DNA of 64,000 nucleotides from Bifidobacterium dentium JCM 1195 = DSM 20436 (GTDB lineage: Bacteria; Actinomycetota; Actinomycetes; Actinomycetales; Bifidobacteriaceae): contig NZ_AP012326.1 in NCBI RefSeq assembly GCF_001042595.1, forward strand, positions 1,674,001 through 1,738,000. Reading direction: 5' to 3'. A program made the translations under genes and the position numbers. Within the stretch, counting starts at the first letter, position 1. Each line of letters opens with the position of its first letter. This document shows positions 26,596-34,165 of the stretch, one piece after another. The notes below the pieces were generated by a model that saw only the letters and a list, made by a program, of their open reading frames with translations, was not told the DNA's origin and ran no database searches.

Positions 26596-28167
26596 GTGGA
26601 AATGGCGATCAAACCTGCAACGTTCACGCTTGCCTATGCAATCGACGTGCTGAAGGAGCATCATCTGCTTCGCGAAATCGTTCACGGCCGCCGATGGACG
26701 CTTGACGCTTCGGATCTGCCCGGCGCGAATGAGCCGGTCGGGTCGATTACCTACGATACCCGCAAGGTCGAGCCCGGTTCGATGCTGTTCGTCAAGGGCC
26801 GTTTCAAGCCTGAATTCCTTGACGGCATCGACGGCAAAGGCCTGGCCGCATACGTGGCGGAAACCGAATACGCCGATCGCACGAAAGCCATCGGCATCAT
26901 CGTAGAGGACGTGCACAAGGCCATGAGCCTGCTGTCCGCCGCCTTCTACGGCATGCCCCAGAACGAACTCACGGTCATCGGCATCACCGGCACCAAAGGC
27001 AAGACCACCACCGCCTATCTGGCGCATGCCATCCTGAACGAATATTCGCATGGCCGTTGCGCGTTGTTCTCTTCGGTGAACCTCTGCCTTGACGGTCATA
27101 CCATGCTGGCGTCGAAGCTGACCACGCCGGAGTCGTTGGACGCGTTCCGCATGATGCGCGAGGCCGCGGACAACGGCATGCGATACCTGGTGATGGAGGT
27201 CTCCTCCCAGGCCTACAAGGTCAACCGCGTCCACGGCCTGACCTTCGACGTGGGAGCCTTCCTCAACATCTCCCCCGACCACATCAGCGACATCGAACAC
27301 CCCACCTTCGAAGACTACTTCCGTTGCAAGCGCCGGTTGATCGCCAACAGCCGTTCGCTGGTGCTCGGCGCCGACTGCAATCACCGTGATCTGCTCATGC
27401 AGGATGCCGCCGACGCGGGCGTCAAGGTCACCGAGTTCGCATTGCATGATGCCGCACGGGGCCTGACCTCCCCAGCACAGGTCATCGCCCGCGTCGATCC
27501 GGAAAACAAAGCCGGTTTCATCGTTTCCGTCAATGGCTCGGATCTTCGGCCGATGGAGCTGGACATGTCCGGTGAATTCAATGTCACGAACGCCGCGGCA
27601 GCCGTCGCCATCGCCATCGAGGCCGGCGTGCCGGAATCCGACCCGTCAATCGCCGCCATGTGCCGGGTACAGGTGCCCGGACGCATGGAACGCGTCAAGG
27701 CGGGAGACGGTCTGCTGGTCTACATCGATTTTGCCCACAACTATCTTTCCGTCAAATCGTTGGTCGACGAAATGGTACGGACCTATGGCGAACGCCGCCC
27801 ACGCATCACGCTGGTTTCCGGTACCACCGGCGGCAAGGCCGTCGACAGACGCGAGGGCATCGTCAAGGGGGCACTTGGCCGTGTGGAATCCTTCATCTTC
27901 ACATTGGACGACCCGAATTACGAGGATCCCATGGACATCGCGCGTCAGATGCAGTCGTATGTGACCGATCCGACGGCCCGGACGCAGATCGTCGTTCCGC
28001 GCGAGCTCGCCATCGAAAAGGCCATCGCCGACGCGCGTGAGCATGCGGACCGGTTCAATATCGTGCTGGTCATCGGCAAGGGCGACGAGACCCGTAATAT
28101 CATCAACGGCAAGCCGGTGCCATATGAGGGCGATGGCGCCGTGGTGCGTCGCGTACTCGGCGAATAG
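26596..28167 (+). CDS. murE: MurE, UDP-MurNAc-tripeptide synthetase (probable Lys/Orn-adding), copy 2
   Basis: 523-aa Mur ligase adding the third stem-peptide residue. The GTG start has AAGGAGCACC immediately upstream. Domains run as in copy 1, with GITGTKGKTTTAY (P-loop), YFRCKRRL (carbamyl-lysine) and IDFAHNYLSVKSL at the start of domain 3. The specificity motif reads LDDPNYEDP; DDPN is the pattern of lysine-type MurE enzymes, so this copy is the better candidate for the essential ligase. The copy in the dcw cluster is degenerate. First of a likely operon with the ATP-grasp ligase and racemase. Confidence 0.9.
   Translation: MEMAIKPATFTLAYAIDVLKEHHLLREIVHGRRWTLDASDLPGANEPVGSITYDTRKVEPGSMLFVKGRFKPEFLDGIDGKGLAAYVAETEYADRTKAIGIIVEDVHKAMSLLSAAFYGMPQNELTVIGITGTKGKTTTAYLAHAILNEYSHGRCALFSSVNLCLDGHTMLASKLTTPESLDAFRMMREAADNGMRYLVMEVSSQAYKVNRVHGLTFDVGAFLNISPDHISDIEHPTFEDYFRCKRRLIANSRSLVLGADCNHRDLLMQDAADAGVKVTEFALHDAARGLTSPAQVIARVDPENKAGFIVSVNGSDLRPMELDMSGEFNVTNAAAAVAIAIEAGVPESDPSIAAMCRVQVPGRMERVKAGDGLLVYIDFAHNYLSVKSLVDEMVRTYGERRPRITLVSGTTGGKAVDRREGIVKGALGRVESFIFTLDDPNYEDPMDIARQMQSYVTDPTARTQIVVPRELAIEKAIADAREHADRFNIVLVIGKGDETRNIINGKPVPYEGDGAVVRRVLGE
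26924..27014 (+). repeat. 91-bp exact repeat shared by the two murE copies (second occurrence)
   Basis: Identical to 25287-25377 at a constant offset of 1637 bp. Confidence 0.9.
27118..27317 (+). repeat. 200-bp near-exact repeat shared by the two murE copies (second occurrence)
   Basis: 199 of 200 bases match 25481-25680, at the same 1637-bp offset as the shorter tract. Confidence 0.92.
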
Positions 28168-28208
28168 CACGGCCGTTCGTCACACGGCACGGGGTAAGGT
28201 AGGTCACT

Positions 28209-29453
28209 ATGACACGATTCCAACCGATTCTGCTCGGCAGCGACATTAACGTCTACGGCATGGCCAGGGTGTTCCATGAGGAGTACGGCATCATCTCCGA
28301 GGCGTACGCCTACTTCCAGCTCAGCCCTACGAAGTTCAGCAATATCGTGAACGTGCATGTCGTCGATGATTTCAACAATTTCGTGACGTTCCGCGATTTC
28401 ATGCTCAACCTCGGCAGGCGTATGAAGGCCGAGGATCCGGATCGCACGCTGTTGCTCATCCCCTGCGGCGATGTGTATGCGAATCTGCTCAGCCAGTGCG
28501 GGGACGATCTGCGTCGTTATTTCGTATACAACACGCTCGACATCAATCTGTCACGCCGACTCGCCTACAAATCCACGTTCTATCAGATCTGCGAACGGTA
28601 TGATCTGCCGCACCCGAAGACGAAGACCGTAACCGCCGACGGAGTGAAGGCAGGGGAATACCGCGATCTGCCGTTCCCCTATCCGGTCGCGATGAAGCCG
28701 GCCAATTCCGTCGAATGGCTGAACGTCGACTTCGAAGGGCGGCGCAAGGCCTATATCTTCAACGACCCGGCCGAACTCGACACGATCATCAGACGTGCCT
28801 ACGATGCCGGCTATACCTCCGAAATGGTGATTCAGGATTTCATTCCCGGCGACGATTCACGCATGCGTGTGCTCAACGCGTACGTGGACCAGCATCATCG
28901 CGTACGCATGATGTTCCTCGGCCATCCGTTGCTGGAGGATCCGTCTCCGGTGGCGGCCGGCAACTATGCGGCGATCCTGCCCGACTACAACGAGAACGTG
29001 TTCCATCGCATCAAGGCGTTCCTCGAGGATATCGGCTATGAAGGCGTCGCCAATTTCGACATGAAGTACGATGAGCGCGACGGCGAATACAAGCTGTTCG
29101 AGATCAATCTGCGTCAGGGGCGTTCCAGCTATTTCGTGACGTTGAACGGTTTCAACCTGGCCAAATACTTCGTGGAGGATCTTGTCGAGGACACGCCGTT
29201 CGACGGCGAGACCCTGTTCGGCCGCGGTTCGAAGCTGTGGATGGAGATTCCGAAGTCGGTGTTCCTTGAGTATGTCGCCGAAGGCGATGACAAGGAAACC
29301 GGCAAACGCATGCTCGAATCCGGGGATTGGGGCACCACGCTGGAATATTCCAAGGATATGAATCCGCTACGCTGGCTGATGATCAGGCATATGTTCGCGA
29401 TCTATAGGAAAAGCTACGCCAAATACTTCACCAAAAAGGGTGAGATGAAGTGA
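28209..29453 (+). CDS. ATP-grasp carboxylate-amine ligase, probable D-aspartate ligase (Aslfm-like)
   Basis: 414-aa ATP-grasp protein. It starts FQPILLGSDINVYGMAR, then shows the substrate loop RLAYKSTFYQICERYDLPHP, the ATP-grasp lysine region PVAMKPANSVEWL, and the metal-binding end EGVANFDMKYDE and KLFEINLRQGRSSYF. In Enterococcus faecium a protein of this type attaches D-Asp to the side chain of Lys3 of the peptidoglycan precursor, encoded next to an aspartate racemase. The same order is seen here: a 4-bp GTGA overlap with a racemase and a murE just upstream. Function is inferred from family and context. It is not a membrane protein, although the C-terminal end is basic and aromatic. Confidence 0.82.
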   Translation: MTRFQPILLGSDINVYGMARVFHEEYGIISEAYAYFQLSPTKFSNIVNVHVVDDFNNFVTFRDFMLNLGRRMKAEDPDRTLLLIPCGDVYANLLSQCGDDLRRYFVYNTLDINLSRRLAYKSTFYQICERYDLPHPKTKTVTADGVKAGEYRDLPFPYPVAMKPANSVEWLNVDFEGRRKAYIFNDPAELDTIIRRAYDAGYTSEMVIQDFIPGDDSRMRVLNAYVDQHHRVRMMFLGHPLLEDPSPVAAGNYAAILPDYNENVFHRIKAFLEDIGYEGVANFDMKYDERDGEYKLFEINLRQGRSSYFVTLNGFNLAKYFVEDLVEDTPFDGETLFGRGSKLWMEIPKSVFLEYVAEGDDKETGKRMLESGDWGTTLEYSKDMNPLRWLMIRHMFAIYRKSYAKYFTKKGEMK

Positions 29454-30172
29454 AACGACCGTTCTTCGCCGTATTGGGCGGCATGGGCACATTGGCTACC
29501 GAGAGCTACATCCGTCTGGTCAACCACGCCACGCATGCGCATGGCGATCAGGATTACCTCGACTATGTGGTGTTCAATGACGCCTCCGTGCCGGATCGCA
29601 CCGCGTATATCGTGGGGGCATCCGATGAGAACCCGTTCCCGGTGATTGCCGACGATATCGAAAAGGCCACCGCGATGGGCGCGAGCTTCATCGTGCTCAC
29701 CTGCAATACGGCGCACTACTTCTATGATGATTTCCAAAGGCTGACGCCGGTACCGATTCTGCACATGCCGCGCGGCGCCGTGAATCGCATGGCACAACGC
29801 TACCCAAAGGAACGGTTCCCCCGAATCGGTTTCCTCGGCACTTCCGGGTCGCGCAAATCGGGCGTCTATGCGCGTGCGGCCACCGAAGCCGGATATGCCT
29901 TCGTGGAACCGACCGATGATCTGCAGGAGCGCATCACTTCGCTGATTTACGATGATGTGAAAGGCTCGGGAGAGCTGAATCAGGAACGATACGAATCCGT
30001 GCTCCGTGACATGCTCGACCCGGCCGGCCCTTGCGCCTGCGACGCGCTGATTCTGGGATGCACCGAACTGAGCGTACTGAACGAGGCGTTCCCGATGCCT
30101 CAGCTACCGATCATCGACGCGCAGGCCGTGTTGGTGGAAGACACCGTGGCTCGCGCCAAATCCTTGCGCTGA
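29450..30172 (+). CDS. Aspartate/glutamate racemase family protein, probable aspartate racemase
   Basis: 240-aa two-cysteine racemase. The catalytic cysteines are in VLTCNTAHYF (about residue 84) and LILGCTELSVL (about residue 203). The N-terminus FAVLGGMGTLATESYIRLVN is typical of the aspartate racemase branch rather than MurI. The GTG start overlaps the ligase stop (GTGA), so the two proteins are probably made together. It should supply D-Asp to the ATP-grasp ligase for the interpeptide bridge. The glutamate racemase murI is not in this window, and this protein could in principle have broader substrate use. Confidence 0.85.
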   Translation: MKRPFFAVLGGMGTLATESYIRLVNHATHAHGDQDYLDYVVFNDASVPDRTAYIVGASDENPFPVIADDIEKATAMGASFIVLTCNTAHYFYDDFQRLTPVPILHMPRGAVNRMAQRYPKERFPRIGFLGTSGSRKSGVYARAATEAGYAFVEPTDDLQERITSLIYDDVKGSGELNQERYESVLRDMLDPAGPCACDALILGCTELSVLNEAFPMPQLPIIDAQAVLVEDTVARAKSLR

Positions 30173-30175
30173 ACA

Positions 30176-30209
30176 GGTTGCGGCCCCTCACGACGGGCCG
30201 CAACCTTTC
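30176..30209. terminator. Bidirectional terminator after the racemase and folC
   Basis: Perfect 11-bp stem GGTTGCGGCCC (30176-30186) with GGGCCGCAACC (30195-30205), followed by TTTCG. It closes the murE-ligase-racemase operon and also the convergent folC. Confidence 0.88.
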
Positions 30210-30237
30210 GATGCATAAATCCATGCCTGGCGTCTAG

Positions 30238-31794
30238 CTATGCTTCGGCATCATCGGCATCATCGGAACCGACATTGCCGAAATCATTGACATCGAAATC
30301 CGGATTGGCATCGGATTCGAAATCCGCTTCGGCCGCATCCTGATCCTTGCGCGGCTCCGGTTCCACGGCCTCCTGGAACACACGCTCGACCTTCGGCTTC
30401 TTCAGATCCGGATTGATCTTCTCCTCCAGCATCAGGCGCGCGTCTCCAGCCGTGGTGAAGCTACCGCAGATAAGCACGCCGTGCCCGTAGCCTACGCCGA
30501 GTTCGTCTTCGGAATCGACCATGTTGACGGCTTCCTGGATGGCATCCGGCAGTTGCGGAATGCAGGTGACGCGTTCCGGTCCGAACACCTGATCCGCGAT
30601 CTTCTTCAGGTCTTCGGCCGGCATCACACGGTCGCGCCACGAGTTTTCGGTGACGATTACATGGCTCAGCAGCGGTTCAAGCACGCCGAGATACTCTTCG
30701 ACCTGCTTGTCCCCCATCATGGCGATCACGCCGACGAGCTGCTGGAAGTCGTAGTTCTCCTCGATGGCGGCACGCAGCGCCTCGGCCGCGTTCACATTGT
30801 GCCCGCCGTCAAGGATGATGGTCGGCGAGGTGCGGATCTGTTCGAGGCGTCCCGGAATCTTCACCGTACTCAACGCTTCGGCCACCAGATCGCCGTCAAG
30901 CGCGCCGTTTACCGGAATCACCGCCTCGGCCGCGCACAGGGCTGCGAGCGCATTATGCGCCTGATGCTCGCCGAATTTGGCGACCGGCACTTCCTCATAT
31001 GTGCCGTTGGGGGTGCGCAGGGTGACCATCTGGCCGCCGACGGCCGGTACGCGGGCGACGACTTCCGCTTCGATGCCGTCGCGTACCAGATTGGCATGGT
31101 TGCCCTTGGCGGCCTTCTCGATGATCGGCATGACGGCCTCCTCATGCGGCTGACGCCCGATGACGGCGGTGCAGCCGGGCTTGATGATGCCGACCTTTTC
31201 GGAGGCGATCTGTTCGACGGTGTCGCCCAGCCACGCCATATGGTCCATGTCGATGGGACCGATGATGGCGGCATCGGCATCGAGCACGTTGGTGGCGTCC
31301 CAGCGGCCGCCCATGCCGACCTCCACGATGGCCACATCGACCGGAGCGTCGGCGAATTTCCAGATGGCCATGGCGGTAAGTACTTCGAAGAAGCTCATTT
31401 TCGGCTTCCCGAGCTCCTCCATCTTCATGTCGACGATGGCGATCAGATCGCGTACCTGATCCCATGCGTCGACGAAGTCGTCATCGGAAAGCTGTTGTCC
31501 GTCGATGGCGATGCGTTCGTTGACATGTTCCAGATGCGGCGAGGTGTACAGTCCCGTGCGCATGCCGTAGGCGCGGCAGATCGACTCGACCATGCGCGCG
31601 GTGGATCCCTTGCCGTTGGTGCCGGTGATGTGGACCACGCGGAAGGACTCTTCCGGATGCCCCATGACGTCGAGGATCATCTTCATGCGCCTGAGGTCCA
31701 GATTGGTGGTATTGCGTTCCGATGGACGGCCCATGATGTCACGTTCGACGTCGATCATGCTTTCGTTGTTGCGATTGGGATGTTCAAACGACAT
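30238..31794 (-). CDS. folC: Dihydrofolate synthase / folylpolyglutamate synthase
   Basis: 518-aa Mur-ligase-superfamily enzyme adding glutamate to dihydropteroate or folates. HITGTNGKGSTARMVESI is the P-loop, YTSPHLEHVNERI the omega region, VEVGMGGRWDATNV the family signature and ILDGGHNVNAAEAL the start of the C-domain. About 65 residues beyond the normal end form a very acidic tail (DFESDANPDFDVNDFGNVGS). The ribosome-binding site is unremarkable; Met13 or Met21 are alternative starts. It is similar to MurE in architecture, but the GTNGKGST loop and GRWDATN motif separate it clearly. Confidence 0.93.
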   Translation of the reverse strand: MSFEHPNRNNESMIDVERDIMGRPSERNTTNLDLRRMKMILDVMGHPEESFRVVHITGTNGKGSTARMVESICRAYGMRTGLYTSPHLEHVNERIAIDGQQLSDDDFVDAWDQVRDLIAIVDMKMEELGKPKMSFFEVLTAMAIWKFADAPVDVAIVEVGMGGRWDATNVLDADAAIIGPIDMDHMAWLGDTVEQIASEKVGIIKPGCTAVIGRQPHEEAVMPIIEKAAKGNHANLVRDGIEAEVVARVPAVGGQMVTLRTPNGTYEEVPVAKFGEHQAHNALAALCAAEAVIPVNGALDGDLVAEALSTVKIPGRLEQIRTSPTIILDGGHNVNAAEALRAAIEENYDFQQLVGVIAMMGDKQVEEYLGVLEPLLSHVIVTENSWRDRVMPAEDLKKIADQVFGPERVTCIPQLPDAIQEAVNMVDSEDELGVGYGHGVLICGSFTTAGDARLMLEEKINPDLKKPKVERVFQEAVEPEPRKDQDAAEADFESDANPDFDVNDFGNVGSDDADDAEA

Positions 31795-31931
31795 GCTGTG
31801 CTGTTTCCTTACGCTGGTCGATGCTTACTCACTGAAACCGTCCCCATTCTAGGTGGGCGCATGAACGTTATGACGCCGCAAAACGTAATAGGATTGGTGG
31901 CGGTAATTCATTGGATTGTTCAGGAGATGTG

Positions 31932-33518
31932 ATGAGCGAAGTCATTACCGATAAGGACAAGGAATACGAGGCTTTGGAGCGGGAGTCCGCACCGGGGCCG
32001 GATCAGGCCATGAGCGACCGTGTGAACAATCGTTCCCTACGCCCTCGTTCCGACGCGTTCAAGGAGTTCATGACCACCGGTTGGGATGACAATGAGCCGG
32101 CCATCGAACCGTTGGAATCCTCCAAGTACACGCCGGCACGTCTTGAGGCGCTGGGCAGGGCGTTCCCGGGCGAACGCCTCGTAATCCCGGCCGGTCAGCC
32201 GAAGGTACGCAACAACGATTGCGACTACGCGTTCCGTCCGGACACCACCTTCTCGTATTACACCGGTCTTGGCGAGGACTATGAGGCCGGCGCGGTGCTG
32301 GTGCTGAACCCGGTCGATCCGGATTCCGCGGATGCAAAGGCCGGCAGGACGCATGAGCCGGAACTGTTCGTGGCTCCGCGCGCGAACCATTACACGCAGG
32401 ACTTCTTCATGAATGCCCACTATGGCGAATATTGGGTGGGTCCGCGCGCGGGTCTGCGGGAGATGACCGCCATGACGGGCATCGAGACGAACGACATCGC
32501 GCAACTGGCCGATGCACTGAGCAAGGATGTCGGCACCGAGGCCGGTGCAGTACGCGTCCGTGTGATTCGTGAGGCCGATCCGCAAATCACCGAGATGGTA
32601 GAGGATATTCGCAAGGCGAACGGTTTCGCCGATCCGGACGGCAATACCGCCGCCGACGACAGACTGCACGAATTCGCCGCCGAGGCACGCATGTGCAAGG
32701 ACGAATATGAGGTGCGCGAGATGCGCAAGGCCGTGGCCGCCACCAAGCACGGCTTCGACAGCATCCTGCGCAGGCTGCCGGCGGCTCTGGGCAAACCGCG
32801 TTCGGAACGTATGCTGGAAGGTGCGTTCAACGCAATCTCCCGCGAGGAAGGCAACGAGGTCGGTTACGACACCATCATCGCATCCGGCGCGCATGCTCCG
32901 ATTCTGCATTGGATGCGTAACACCGGTACCGTCGCATCCGGCGAGCTGCTGCTGATCGATGCCGGCGTGGAAGTCAACAGCCTGTATACCGCCGACATCA
33001 CCCGTACGTTCCCGACCAATGGTAGGTTCACCGACTTTCAGAAGAGGCTGTATCAGGCCGTGCTGGACTCCCAGCAGGCCGGTTTCGAGGCGGCCAAGCC
33101 AGGTGCCACGTATTCCGACATCCATCATGCCTGCATGCGTGTGATCGCCGAACGCCTGCACGAATGGGGCATTCTGCCGGTCGACGTGGAGGAGTCGCTC
33201 TCCCCCGCCGGTCAGCAGCACCGTCGTTGGCTCGCCTGCGGCGTGGCGCATCATCTCGGCCTTGACGTGCATGATTGCGCGCAAGCCCGTTACGAGTCAT
33301 ATCAGGGTGCCGAAATCCGTCCGGGCATGATCTTCACGATTGAGCCTGGCCTGTATTTCCGTGAGGATGACTTGCTGATTCCGCCGGAGTATCGCGGCAT
33401 CGGCATCCGCATCGAGGATGACGTGCTCATGACCGAGAATGGTCCCGAATGGATCTCCGCAGGCATACCGAAGCAGATCGATGACGTCGAGGCCTGGATG
33501 GCCGACATGGCGCAATAG
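31932..33518 (+). CDS. pepP: Xaa-Pro aminopeptidase (M24B, PepP type)
   Basis: 528-aa metallopeptidase removing N-terminal residues before proline. The N-terminal creatinase-like domain (about 70-230) contains RNNDCDYAFRPDTTFSYYTG. The catalytic pita-bread domain has LLIDAGVEVNSLYTADITRT with both metal-binding aspartates, VAHHLGLDVHD with the histidine, FTIEPGLYF and IRIEDDVL with the two glutamates. ATG 31932 follows GGAGATGTG closely; an upstream in-frame start at 31911 lacks a ribosome site. Fits with the peptide importer nearby in proline-rich peptide use. Confidence 0.93.
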   Translation: MSEVITDKDKEYEALERESAPGPDQAMSDRVNNRSLRPRSDAFKEFMTTGWDDNEPAIEPLESSKYTPARLEALGRAFPGERLVIPAGQPKVRNNDCDYAFRPDTTFSYYTGLGEDYEAGAVLVLNPVDPDSADAKAGRTHEPELFVAPRANHYTQDFFMNAHYGEYWVGPRAGLREMTAMTGIETNDIAQLADALSKDVGTEAGAVRVRVIREADPQITEMVEDIRKANGFADPDGNTAADDRLHEFAAEARMCKDEYEVREMRKAVAATKHGFDSILRRLPAALGKPRSERMLEGAFNAISREEGNEVGYDTIIASGAHAPILHWMRNTGTVASGELLLIDAGVEVNSLYTADITRTFPTNGRFTDFQKRLYQAVLDSQQAGFEAAKPGATYSDIHHACMRVIAERLHEWGILPVDVEESLSPAGQQHRRWLACGVAHHLGLDVHDCAQARYESYQGAEIRPGMIFTIEPGLYFREDDLLIPPEYRGIGIRIEDDVLMTENGPEWISAGIPKQIDDVEAWMADMAQ

Positions 33519-33559
33519 TCTTCCACCGTACTCCCCGACGGGGAGGAAAGGAACGTGAT

Positions 33560-34081
33560 ATGGCAACCCCTGAATTCGTGTTGAAACTCCGCAGGAAGAT
33601 CGGCCACGATCTGCTATGGCTGATGGGCGTGTCCGGCTACGTCGAGGACGAACGGGGCCGCGTACTGCTGGGCCGACGTTCCGACACTGGCGAATGGGCC
33701 ATGGTGTACGGCATCAACGAGCCCGGCGAGGAGCCGGCCGACACCGTGGCCCGCGAAGTCAAGGAGGAGACCGGCGTGGACGTGATCGTCACCGATCTGG
33801 TGTCGGTGAAATCATCTCGCCGCATACTCACCTACGCGAATGGCGACAACACCATGTACATGGATCACCTGTTCATCTGCAGGCCCGATCCGGCCGGTAA
33901 CACGGAACCGTACGTCGGTGATGAGGAGAGCCTCAACGTGGGCTGGTTCTTCCCCGATGAGCTACCCGGGCCATTGGCCGCCACCACGGTTGAACGCATG
34001 GGGTATGTGCGTGAATATCTGAGGAACAAGGCCGGTGGCGACGCCCACGCGCAGTTCTGCTTCAACGGTGAGATCCACTGA
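33560..34081 (+). CDS. Nudix hydrolase
   Basis: 173-aa Nudix protein with an intact box GINEPGEEPADTVAREVKEE followed by TGV (G-x5-E-x7-REUxEExGU). Unlike the NrtR regulator of this window, it keeps all catalytic glutamates and should cleave a nucleoside diphosphate-linked substrate. Which one is unknown. GGAGGAAAGGAACGTGAT precedes the ATG. It follows pepP by 41 bp and is probably cotranscribed, ending at a strong terminator. Confidence 0.9.
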   Translation: MATPEFVLKLRRKIGHDLLWLMGVSGYVEDERGRVLLGRRSDTGEWAMVYGINEPGEEPADTVAREVKEETGVDVIVTDLVSVKSSRRILTYANGDNTMYMDHLFICRPDPAGNTEPYVGDEESLNVGWFFPDELPGPLAATTVERMGYVREYLRNKAGGDAHAQFCFNGEIH

Positions 34082-34097
34082 AGTTCCCGCCAACGTA

Positions 34098-34144
34098 AGA
34101 CGGCGATGCCTGCGACGATCGGTCCGTCGCAGGCATCGCCGTCT
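34098..34144. terminator. Long bidirectional terminator between the Nudix gene and the opp operon
   Basis: AGACGGCGATGCCTGCGAC (34098-34116) is perfectly complementary to 34126-34144; one more pair extends it to 20 bp. One of the longest stems in the window, between convergent transcripts. Confidence 0.9.
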
Positions 34145-34165
34145 ATGCTCCTAAATCCCTCATCC

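Noticed and set aside
30481..31932. 483-residue plus-strand frame opposite folC
   Set aside because: Shadow of folC; repeats of H/D/G residues reflect codon complement, not a protein family.
32037..33284. 415-residue minus-strand frame opposite the Xaa-Pro aminopeptidase
   Set aside because: The plus strand encodes an intact M24 peptidase with all metal ligands; no motif in the antisense frame.
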